Part shown: in pieces, positions 40,144-52,000 of the stretch
Numbering within the stretch: the stretch's first letter is position 1
How the letters are laid out: the number at the start of each line of letters is the position of its first letter
Assembly (NCBI GenBank): GCA_008921705.1
Contig: VFFE01007605.1
Coordinates: 3,912,120 to 3,976,119 of the forward strand
Direction: 5' to 3'
DNA from: Burhinus oedicnemus
Lineage: Eukaryota > Chordata > Aves > Charadriiformes > Burhinidae
DNA: 64,000 nt
The notes under the pieces: model-generated
Databases searched by the model: none
Told to the model about the DNA's origin: nothing
The model's input: the letters and a program-made list of their open reading frames with translations, nothing else
Translations under genes and position numbers: made by a program

Positions 40144-43100
40144 TGTTTAACCATTTTTCCCCAATAGCAAGGAAAAAGTTTTTTCATTTCCTTTTGTGGA
40201 GAAATATATACAAGCTTGGCAAGAGGAAGGCCTCAGTTCATGTAAAATGTAGGAAGATATAATGGAAGTTTCACAATACCCTTTCAAAGTACCTTAATAC
40301 ACATTAGGCAGACTATTTCAGCTGCTGAATTCATTCAACATTTCCCTACTTTCTGTTCAAAACTTGTGAAATACAGCATTTTTATGATTAGAGAACTGTC
40401 ATTTATAGGTTTGACTTCAGTCATTCGTTTAGCAAAAAAACCTTTGTCCGGCCAAAGAGAATAATTTCATCTCTGTCCAGCTGGGGAATAGCTAACAGCG
40501 CTGTTTGGCTGCAGCCGGAACTCGGGGCAGAGCGTGCCACCCCATCTTTTATTTTCATCTTATTCCTCCCAGCTCAGAAAGTTAAACAAATTATTTGAAA
40601 ATAACCAACCTAAAGAGCTCATATGCTGGCAGCAGCCAGAAGACAATTTCCTGCTTTCACAGAAGATGTTATTCCAGAAGGAAGGTGGCAAAAGAGACAT
40701 TTACTATTCAATTACAGACCCGCTCGCACGCCAACAAAGGTACTGCAAAACGCAGTCTTGGATTTCCGTGCAGAAGGGGAGACTTTCTCTGCTTCGGGGT
40801 ACTGCAAATGTAACATGGGCTGCTGTGTCGGGGGCTTGAGTTCAAGCCAGAGCAGATCTCACTGCAATGAAACAGCAGAAATTTTATCACAAAATACGCA
40901 CCACACCTTCTCCTAGGGGATTTGACAGAAATCTTACATGTGCTGTTTTGTAACGATGATGAACTTTCATTATCTTGCTCTAAACACACGGGTCAGGCAG
41001 CAAGAGCATCCGAGGGAACAAGAGGCAGGCAGCTCGCATCTCCAGAGGGTTTGCCTTTCCTGCACACATTAGTTGGAATGCGCACATGACTTTAAAAGAA
41101 ACCCTTCGGTTTAAACTGAAAAGGGGGGGGGGGGAATATTTGGGTTAATAATTTTGGGCTGCTTCTCACAGCAAACTCTCTACTCAGAGGAAAAAAAAAA
41201 AGCACAGTCAAAAGGTAGCGAATTAGCTGTAAAGGGCAGATTTTGACCTGATAAAATTGGCGTGGCTATTTAGGGAGCAAGATTTCATTAGAGTTGCTAT
41301 AGCAATTGGAACAGTTTGACAAAACCTAATGAAGGATTATGACAGAAATAGAGAAGGCTATAAGCCATCAAAAGCTATAGGAACAGAAGCTTCACAGGTT
41401 TCTGAGCAAAATCCCTCTGGAAGTACACTGATCTCCCTGGAAGATATCACACTCATTTCAAACATTTCTCCAGGGTATTCACTGAGCAACGATTGCAATA
41501 CAAAACCGAGTGCCCTCTCTACTGCAAAGAGTTATTTGCGGATTTTCCCCTCCGAGAGGCACACTTTATTATTAAGTGCTTTATAATAAAAATACTTGGC
41601 ACTTGCATGGCATCTCTCATCGCAGAGCAGTGCAGAAGTTACTCCTGATGCTGCATGTTAACCTCCTCAAATTGGTATTAGATACGTCCTGTGGCTGAGT
41701 AAACGGAGCCTAAGACATTAAAGGGCTTTACTCCAGTCTTTCCAGGGATAAAGCGGGCAAGTGCACGATGGGGGGTGCTCCCAGATGCCCGAATAAACCT
41801 CACAGCACATGAGCAGGGGGTTCCTGCAGAGCTCTCGCTCACGCGAGGTGCCTCCATGGTGGGCAGATGCTGCAAAATGTCTTCGGGCTCCGGCTGAGCT
41901 CCCACTGCGCTGCAGTGCCTCTCCAAGGTGTAAAATCAAAGCTACTGTCCACAGAGGATGCTCTCATCTTGAACTCTGCGTGGGGCCAAAAGTGTTGCTC
42001 AGAAGCCGCATAACAATACTTATATATTTATTCCATTATGTGATGCCCAGCACAATCGCTCCCACCAGGGGAAAGGGTTTTCCTCAGATGTGAGACTGAG
42101 AAAAAAATTGCCTCCAGGTCAGGAGAGCACACTTAAAACAATTCCCAGCCAAATTAACATGCACCGAGCTGGTCCATCTCAAGAGCAAGAAGGAAGGAGG
42201 CTTCCCACCTCCCCTTCAGCTCCCGGCCCATCCAGGTTCCTGTTGCTTTACTCTGCCCTTATAGTCAGGGCTCTGATTTCCAAGGGCACATGAAAACATA
42301 CAGCCAGCTCTCGGGAAGGTGAACAGCACTGATTTTAGATGCAGGATTTGTAGGCTGTTGGATGTGTTGAGCAGCAGCCTTCCAGGGTTCGGCAAGCGGG
42401 AACTGCTCCATCGCTGGGCAGAGCTTCAGCACAGAGACAGGTCTTCAAAGGATAGACATTCATCTGCCATTTGTTCTTTACTAGAGACTTCTGGGTTGTG
42501 TCTTTACAGCATAAAAATCCAAACCAACAGTAAAACCTGTTCTTCACATAGTTTGACTAATGATAATGGAGCTAAATGGAAGATAGTTTGATACTGGGCT
42601 CTTTGAAGCTTCCCATCCCAGAACAGCCCCCAAAGCTTCCTAAGGGTCACCAAAGGGTATTATAAATAGTGATCTGAATAAAAAAGTAGATTTCTTTTCA
42701 ATTTTGTCAGAATTGGGCAGTCAGCTCCAGGACTGGGCAGCCGGCCCCTGGTGCTGCAGGGGGTCAGCTGGAACAGAGCGTGCTACACGAAATAGCGGAT
42801 AAAACATGTTTTCCAAATATTTCTGCTAACAGCTCTATAAATGAATTTTCTCTGTTTGTTCAAATGTATCAGTCAGCTGCTGTTGAGTGTTTGGAACGTG
42901 CCGAAGCATCACAAAATGTATTTTGACATTAACTTTGTTTCTGGCAGGAAAACGGCAAAACATTTAACACATTGGAGGCTTTGACATGTCAAGTCAGTAT
43001 GCTAACTATGCTGCAGTAGCTCTAAATCTCTTCTAAAAAATTACCTTCAGACTGTCTTTGTCAGACAAATGCAAAAACAGAGAATTTGCTCACCAGTGTC

Positions 43101-46100
43101 AGTGCAGAGGGCACAGGGAGCACAGCACACTCAAGCATTTACTGATCGCTGTATTAAATCTGCAGGTGATATCCCCACTTAAGCCAAAGCCATCAGCCTG
43201 CTAGGTACTATGTCTTTAACTATATTCAAGAAATAAAGATCTTGTTACATGATTTGGAATATGTCTGATGTTGAAGTCCTATCTTACTGTTATCTTGCCT
43301 TAAATGCTTTAAAGCCAAAGTAATGAAATTTTAATTTTTTAATGAAGGAGAGCTTTGTCTCATGATGCTGTTATACTGATTTCCTATGAACCTCGGGATC
43401 CTACCTGCAGATCCTACCTTGCATTTGCATGCAAATATGGATGGGAACACATCTGGAATTCTCACCCAGCACCAGCCAGTCCCTCCTTTCCCACCAGAAA
43501 AAGCCATCTGAGCTGACCCACCACCACACAACATCGCACCCCACGCTGTTTCATGTAGCTGGTGAAGAAAAGGCGAGTAGGGTCCACCCACCGTGTGCCA
43601 GCCCGACCCGCGAGGCTGCGGGAAGGATTGGGAGTGAGATGACAGAGATGTCATTTTTGTGGCCTTTGGATTCAGGCCATCACCAGCAGAGCTGGGAAAA
43701 CCAGAGCACCACCAAAACAGGCCAGCGATTTATCGGAAAAGCCAGAGTTTAGAGCAGCCGCTATCATGCATTTCAGAGCAAGATACAAAAAGGTAAACGT
43801 GGGATCCTCTTCTCTCCTAGAAAAGTCTCCTCCAATCTCCAGCAACAGGAGACTGGTTCAATACCACTTCCCACAGCTCCTGCCGTGCGTCACAGCCCAA
43901 ATGGAGCTCGTCCCCCACTGCGGCAGCCGGCGGGGACAGCCCTGCAGGGACACAGTTCTGCTTGCCCTGGACCTGGGGAAATGCTGGTTTAAATTCAGAA
44001 GCATGAGCTTTTAATGTCTCTCCAGAAAGTTTTTGTTACTGTGAACTCTAATAAGACTGGCTGTTTCTCTTTGTCATATCCGATGGCTAATGCCTCTACC
44101 AGATTCGAGTCCTCAGTCTACATGCTACACCATGGCATTCCCACTCAGCATTTAGACTAAGGACTCAGCGCTGATAGCCGGATTAGACATTTTATATTGC
44201 CATGTTCCATATTCTAATATATTTGAGATCAAAAAATGATTTCCTTTGTGCACTTTTGGATTTCTGCCTTTCAGTTTCAGTGAAAGTTGTGTAGTACTCG
44301 CACAAAGAGATCAGGAAAAAGGCATTTCCCAGCCGATGCGAGCGTACAATGTACACTCAAGCAGGAAATGAAGAAAACACATGCTTTCCATTTTGCATTA
44401 TTCATTCAGGTTTAACTATCGCTCTTGATACCCCCTGCAAACACCTGCAGGTGTGGGAGGGAGCTCCTACTGCCTGTTTATCTAAGCGTACGGCAGTTGG
44501 TCCAGCACGGCTCATCAGTGAACACCACTTGGGAAGTGACCATTGACAATTCATGAGTTTCAAATCAAATCTCCCGCGTTCAAAAGGATGGTGGTAACCT
44601 TAAAAGAGGTCCATAATCTGATCATTTCTACAGAAAGAAACCTAATACATGCAAGGGCATGAGCGAGCCCTAGAGAATAAAATATATAATTAGAGTGGTG
44701 TGCACGTGAAGAGGGTTGTATGCTGATGATCCGCAACATTTTTGTACAGAGAGATTACAGTTTGATTACCAATTATAATGTCCTTCTGGCAGCTGGGTGG
44801 GGTTCTTTTCTGAATGAAAATTCTTGTGCAGTTGTTAGCAAGGAAAGAGGATGGAACCTCTTTGGTTGGATGGGCTACAGTTCTGCATTATAACCAGTTC
44901 CACTTTTCACTTCTTAAATTATCTTGGTTTTGGTAAAAGGACTTTTCAGGACACTTGCAAGCCCAACACCGTGTTCTTCTGATAGCAAAAATACATTTCT
45001 TTGATAGCGTGAGGCAATTTGGAGAGAAAAAAAAAAAACAAACCCAAAAACCAAAAAACTAGATGCAAGGGGAAAGAGATCTTGGTTTCTCTTCTTCAAA
45101 GGGATGGGGAAGGGAACCTTTCCAACGCTTGAGGGAAGTGAACTCAGCAGGTGAAGTTTTTACGTTGTTCCAAGCATGTTAGTGCTAGAAAATTAAAAAA
45201 CATGCACACTAACTTCTCTGTGGGAAAGTAAAAAAACCACAGAGCTGGTCCCAGGTCTGCTCTAAGGAGGCTCCTGGAGATGCAGAGTCAGGCCCCAGCC
45301 TGCTGAGAAGGGTTGAGTGGTTTGCTAATGATGAAAATGAAAATTCTAACTTCAGAATTGGCTAATACAAAATACGTGAATGTTTTAGGAACTCAAATCT
45401 AAACATAACTTTTCATTTTCCTTCATTTAATCATTAAACATATTTGTTTCTAAAGTAACAAGGACCTGATTTTACTGGAGAAAAGTAACTACATATTGCA
45501 AAAAAAAAATCCTTTCTGCTTTTTGAGTTGAGAACAAATTTGAATGAAGATTTGATAAAAGTCATTGTCAAAAAATAAAAGTTTGAAAACAATGAACAAA
45601 CCAAATTAAGCTGTACCCATACAGCTGACACACAGTTCTGCTACAGCTATGGGAACACCTTCTCTATTCCACTAACCCAGAAACCAAAGGGAAGCCAAGA
45701 GGCCTCCGCTCCACCCTCTTTCTTCTGGCGCTGAGCAGCGATTGATGAGCAGTTAGCTGCCTGCAGAAACAGCAATGCGTCTCTCCACTGACAAACCACA
45801 CGGATGGGAAGCAGAAAAGCCAACATGCAGGCAAGATGACCTTAAGGTGATAACAGCTTTGGGCATGACAGGGACTGCCCAAGCAACTATTATAAGACAT
45901 GGAGCAATTCCCATTGCCAGGAGCTGATGGCACTGGGAGTCAGAGCTACACTGCATCAGCTTCTTTATCAACTACGTAAGGCTTTTTTACATAGTCGTGG
46001 CTTGATATGGAGCTGTTACCATAAAAGGACAAAAAAAATCTTTTCAGGGACTCACTGTTTCATACCAAATTGCACTACTACCACTCCTCACATCCTTGAA

Positions 46101-48580
46101 ATAGTGGAAAGAAAACACAGTGATGCTTGCAGGTTACTCCCGTGCCTTAATATCTCTGCTTTCTTGCAAGGCCATTGACACAGACAAACATATCAGAAAA
46201 TTGAAGGGCAAGACGATTAAGGCAGGTAGTGATTCAGGCCAGCATTAGCCCCCTAACCCAATCTTTTCAGCCCAGCTCCATACTCACTAAATGGCCAACA
46301 GAAATCGCCCACTTCGAGAACCTCTCTGTCTCCACTGACTACAGAGGCAGGCAGGCAAAACCAGACTCACTAGGCTAAGGTTAGCTCCTCTGCATACCCA
46401 ACAAAGGGAGTGGCTCAGAAAAAGCAAGGGAACAGCGTTAATAACAGAAAAAGGAGTATGAAGCCTTGATTCTCCGAAAAGATAATAGTCACAGCATCAC
46501 CCAAACACTTTTCTTCATTTTTCTCCCCACAGTCACTTGCCAAGCTTCTCTCTGCTATTAATGTTCACTCCTACGTTTTCCATGTGCTTAGGGTCACCAC
46601 GGAGTAACTGGCTACAATATGTTTGGCACAGTCTGGAGTAGCAGGGGTCACACCATTAGACTGTCATTTTCTTAGAACTTCAAAACAGCCCAAAAATAAG
46701 GAGAAATAGCATTTGGGGAAGTTTTCAACATATGGTTACATGAGCAAATTTTAAACATATGGGCTATCAAATGCATTCAAGATGTGTTAAAGCCCGTTCA
46801 GTGATCCCCAGTCAGTTATTGCATAAGATTTCATAAGACAAAGGAGCTAGGTGCCCTTTTCAGTCTCACAGCTAGTCCAGGGACACGTCATCTGCAGGAG
46901 AAAGATTAGAATTCACCTCATTTAAAGGGCATTCATTAATTTACTGTCTGGGAATTTGAACAGTAAGTAACTCACCTTTGGGATTTCTCATCTTTGGTTC
47001 TGGTACTAAATAATATCCATTTGCTATTAAAGGAAAAAAAAAAGATTGATCAAAATATATATTTAATTTAACTTCACACAGGACACACAGGAGAGCTGGT
47101 TCATCCATCCTCTCTTAAAAATGAAAGCAATAGTAGGTACCGTTGATTATATTATCCCACTGGGAGGCAGGAATAAACCTGAATGCAGAAACTTAAATCA
47201 CCACTTGCAATTTACTAAAACAAAACAAAAACTGAAAGAAATGCTGTATCTTTTATAGCAATATCCAATGTAAAAATGACAACAACGGCAATTTATAACT
47301 ATGAATAGGTAACGGATGATAGTAGATCTTTTGTGATGCCAAAAATTTGTTATATAAAACTGCAACATTTTTTCCTCTGAGAACCAAAGTGACTCCTACT
47401 GTCTTAAGTATTACAGTGAATCATGAAAGTTATTAGTTTGAAGGGTGAAACTAACGGGCGGCTTGTAAGAGCATGACCCTTCCTCTTCCCTATAGCACAA
47501 CGCCAAAGATGTTCTTCTTAAATTTACGCAGCAGATACTTACCAAGACAGCTGCAAGCAGTTAGGCTAGCAATGTGAATTTCAATGTCATTTATAGATTA
47601 TTGATAACTAACTCAGAGAAGTTGCTTAGCCTTAGCATTTCAGCGATCGACTTCCAAAAAGAGAGATTTTTCCTTTTAGTTTCACCCCATTTCTCTATCT
47701 TTGGTTTTGCCTTTGTCCTAGGACTTGCCACCTGCACCTGGTAGCGGGTGAATGCATCTTCTGCTCCAACAGATATTATCCTTGTCCTTCAACTCAGCTC
47801 AGTTCCAAGTGCTCTCGATGATCACTTCAAAAATGTCAGCTACGGTGTTTGTCTCAGCACTAGTAAATCACGAGAGAGAAAAAAAATTCTGAATTTCTCC
47901 AGAAGTGCACCTGGGATTCACTACTGGCAACCTGATTCTGCCCTAGGAAAGACTCACAAACCGCTTCACAAAGCTGCCTCTGGGGAGTACACCCCTCCAG
48001 TGAGTGCTCTGGAAAAAACTGTCCTCCCCTTCTGAAAATCAAAAAGAATACTAGAGAGGCATTAGGGGCAGTGACCAGGCATGGTGTTTTAAAAGAAAAA
48101 ATGAAAAAAAAATAAACAATTTTTCAAAGGAAACACTGCCGTGTTGGAAGGAGTTTAGCTCTCCGGGGGTAGTGATCCCTTTGCAAGCATCTCCCATTGC
48201 AACCATCTCCCGTTTATCTGCACCAGCTCCAGAAAATAAAGAATATTTCAGCAAATAGTGTGCAATTTCTGCCAGGTTATCTTCCCCAGGGAGAACAGCT
48301 GGGACTTGATATACTTCGGTGAGCATTTGCTTTACAAGGTTCATTAACACTTACAGCAAGTGCATAAAAGTTTGGGTTTCACCTCTGACAACCTGTTCAC
48401 GGGCATTGCTGGTCCCTGCCGGGCTGGGAGGAGGAAGCACTCCTGGGAAACAGGACGAGCAGCATGGACAGACTGGGATGCACGCGGGGGCTTTCAAACA
48501 CCACTCATGAAGAACAAAGAAAATTCGGAGACTGTATTAAGAGGAAAAGTAAAAGTGGAAGGCCAGCAGGACAGTAAGAT
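40144..48580. other. Unique non-coding DNA, no gene seen
   Basis: Single-copy sequence with homopolymer runs (G12 at 41123, A11 at 41191, A12 at 45027). Slightly GC-richer parts at about 41730-41940 and 43490-43980 have overlapping open frames of 82-107 codons on both strands, none recognisable. The 41220-41345 patch resembles a conserved non-coding element (see findings). No gene, RNA or transposon is supported. Confidence 0.6.
41123..41134 (+). repeat. G12 homopolymer
   Basis: Twelve consecutive G, a third poly(G) run in the window after those at 10.4 and 40.1 kb. Its length is assembly-sensitive. Confidence 0.8.
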
Positions 48581-48943
48581 TAGAAGGGCAACGAAGCGGG
48601 TGAGGGGTCTGGAGCACAAGTCTCCTGAGGAGCGGCTGAGGGAACTGGGGGTGTTCAGCCTGCAGAAAAGGAGGCTGAGGGGAGACCTTCTCGCTCTCTA
48701 CAGCTACCTGAGAGGAGGGGGTAGCGAGGGGACGTCGGTCTCTCCTCCCAAGTAACAAGCAATAGGACAAGAGGAAACAGCCTCAAGTTGCGCCAGGGGA
48801 GGTTTAGATTGGATATTAGGAACAATTTCTTCACCGAAAGGGTTATCCAACATCGGAACAGGCTGCCCAGGGCAGTGGTGGAGTCACCATCCCTGGAGAT
48901 ATTTAACAGACAGGCAGACGTGGTGCTGAGGGACATGGGTTAG
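48581..48943 (+). pseudogene. CR1 pol C-terminal fragment, frame broken
   Basis: The first open portion reads [20 protein letters not shown] and [20 protein letters not shown], ending at a stop at 48753-48755. Homology continues in a different frame, with internal stops and shifts, to [20 protein letters not shown] and a terminal stop at 48941. This is the last part of the CR1 polyprotein with no catalytic residues. It is inactive, and any upstream ATG belongs to flanking DNA. Confidence 0.92.
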
Positions 48944-49034
48944 TGGTGGGTTTGGCAGTGTTGGGTTGATGGTTGGACTCAATGGACTCAAAGGCCTCTT
49001 CCAACCTAGACGACTCTATGATTCTATGATTCTA
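48581..49034 (+). mobile_element. CR1 LINE, 5'-truncated copy
   Basis: The only plus-strand CR1 here. It begins inside the pol segment AGAAGGGCAACGAAGC, continues through the C-terminal coding remnant to a stop at 48941-48943, and then has about 90 bp of 3' untranslated region. It finishes in tandem GATTCTATGATTCTA, the diagnostic CR1 terminus. Length is about 450 bp. An 8-bp direct repeat, ACAGTAAG, occurs just outside each end (48571-48578 and 49041-49048) and may be a target-site duplication, though CR1 insertions usually lack clear ones. Its sequence is close to the 27.6 kb copy. Confidence 0.97.
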
Positions 49035-52000
49035 AGATAAACAGTAAGCCACATTCAAAATAAATAAGGAGGGAAAAACCACAGGAAGCAGCAGCACCTT
49101 TAAACAGATTGCCGTGGTAGAAATAGTGTGTTGGTATAAGGAAGTGTTGGTCAGAGCTGTTCCCTTTGGCAGCAATATTTATTATTCAGCCCATTCCCAA
49201 GGTCCATAACCTTTGAATTATCTTTGATCTAAAGGCATCTCTTGGGAATCGCATTGGCTGGGCACTATGCTGCTGGCACAGCTGGGTATCCCCGCTCGCT
49301 CCCTGCCTGCAGGCATGGCTGGAGCTCCTCGGTCGCTGTTTGAGGAGCATCCCCCATCAGCAGCATCCCCATGGGGCAGCCAGCGCAGAGCAGGTTTCAT
49401 GAGTGCCGGGAGCCGGTCCCTGTTGCCACGGTTCAGCTAAGAGGTCTTGCTCTGTTTTACCAAAAGGAGCATCTCCCCTCACCCAGCCCTGATCTCATGC
49501 GCGGAGGGGCTGCTGACTAATTTCCATGTCCAGCGTGCTATGCTTGTGAAGAGAGACCTGTTCTTTACCTTGCCCTTTATTCAATGAAATGCATTGTGCT
49601 CATAGATTGAAATCTGAGCTCTGGCTGAATTTAAACTTGTTGTTTTGGTCTGCTTATTTAGCCTGTCGTTTTCTTATCCATTTACTATCTTTTTTCCTAC
49701 CTGGTGGTGTGCATGAGAGGGAGCTTTGACTCAAGGTCATGTACACAGGAGCTGTTGAGCTTGTCCAAACCCAACCCCACAGCACATCCCCTGCCAGCAG
49801 CTTTTGGGAGACTCTGCAACATCCCTGTCACAAGCACTGTGCAAAAACGGGTGCTGGGGGGACAGCCCGCTCCATCCCAGGCAGTCAGCCACCAGCTTGT
49901 GTCAATGTGCAATGGGTAGATTAATATAAGGAGGAGACATTTTTAAGGGTAAAATAAGAACTATCACCGTCAATGTTGCAGTTCTCACACAGCAAAGCTC
50001 TCCACTGAAGAAGGGTGAGGAAGCAAAGCGTAGGACATGACCCTTAGCAGAGAACACTCTTTAAAAAGTCGGATTTAATTGAAAGCCTTGGAAGCCCTTC
50101 ATTTTTGAGAAGTGGGCCACATTTTCTTAACACTGAAAACAAGAGCTATGTCGTGGAAGCATGAAATTTAACACTTAAAAGAAGGACTATAATATATAGT
50201 AAGTACAGGCAGCCATTGAATTCCTTGGAAAAGCTGAACCAGAAGGATGGTTTCCTCTGGGAGCGCCTCCTCCAGACGGCCTGATTGATCTGACATTTGT
50301 GATTTAAACAGCCTACAGTCTCTGGACGTTACTACAACTCACACCAAGTGATTTGAACACCACTTGGTTCACAAACAAATGTAAGATATTCAGTTGGACC
50401 AAGGCATTTTTGTTTGGGAAACCAGGCAAACAAACAAAAATGCTTAGGGCAGGAAAACCACAGAATTGTTTGGAGGTAAGAAAGACCTACCTGGACTCAG
50501 GGCTTCCATATCACAAAGTAATTGTTAGCCAAATTAGAGATGAGATGTCTTTGATGAAAACTCCTTGAGAAAGCTGTTTCTTCTGCAGGGAGCAGTCATG
50601 GGAGGACACCATGGCTTGTGCAGCCATCCTGGGTGCAATCCAAATAGGAGTTTCATATCCTCATGAGTTAGATTAATGACTCTGCCTTAGTGATGCAGGA
50701 AAACCAGGATGGCTGGTCACTACCTCACCCAGCCACTCCCAGTGCATTTGCTTGTCAGTGCTGGAAACCAGCAAGAAGAATATGAGGTTATTCTGTTTGG
50801 GGTCGGCACAGCCAAATTTCATCCAGTGCACGCTGTCCACATCTAGTGTTTCTCTGTTCTCACCTGTATTCAGAGCAATGTATCCCTCATCACCCCGTTG
50901 CTACCTCTTTTTGGAATCTCGGCACCTTGAGGCAATGACTTTTTCCATCTGGCAACCAAGATGGGGCCCAACTTGGCTGTCCTCCAGCCTTTAACATAAT
51001 ACAGAGTTTAATAAAAATCAACAACCTCCAGTGAAACACCGTTGCCCACAAATACCCTGGTGACTTGCACCTCAGCGTCCAAGCAGTCAAAAAAGAAACA
51101 CAAACAAAAAGCTTTACGGCAGGACAAACCATGTCCCATATTCTTTGAATGTGCTTTCATATTATAAATCACCCAAGAAGGTGATAAATGTGTGCACTTA
51201 AAACAAAACACAGGCTCTGCTCAACGGGGCTGTTCAGCATAACAAAGCTGCCTGAGGGCAGCTAAGCTAAAATAAGTGTATTGCTCTTATTGGCATTTTC
51301 TGTGCTCTAGACAAGCGCACAGCAGCAGGGTTTCCCAACCCACCGCTCGGTTTCTGCTTTACCCTGCAAGATCTCCCCACCACATTGGCCTGAATAAGCG
51401 CAGAGAGCAAAGGGGCAGGCAGGTGCTCCGCGCGCAGCGACGGGCGGTGGGACGGGGCTCTTGTACTTGGCACGCAAGGCTCGCCACCCAAGCGGACTCT
51501 GCAAAGCTTATTCCAGGCAGTTAGTGACACTTGTCCTTCTGTCACCGTGACTCCCTTCCTAGCGCCTTCATCTCATTACCTGGAAGGTTACATTTTACAG
51601 GAAAGATAATTATCTGATTCTGTCATCTGCTGTTTGATTTCTGTATTCCATTCCAGCGAGATTTTTCTTACAACAATGTCTTTGCTAATGGACAGTCCTC
51701 CGTGCTGCCCATTTATAACACCTTTCCTATTATACCTGCTAGACAAGGTCTGACACCACACAACAAACATTACTGAATTAAATCTTAGCTGTAAAATAAG
51801 CAAGCCTTATTATACCCAATTTTACAGTTGGGTAAACTTACATACTGGAGACATTTAAATGACTTTCCACAGCATTACAGAATGAGTCGGTGAAGGCACA
51901 GAGCCTAGAAAAGTCCATCTCTCAGTCACTCGCTCCAGGCCCCCCCCTTTGAGAAAGCAAATTTATTAAGCATCTGGTTAATGTTAAGCTCATGACCAAG

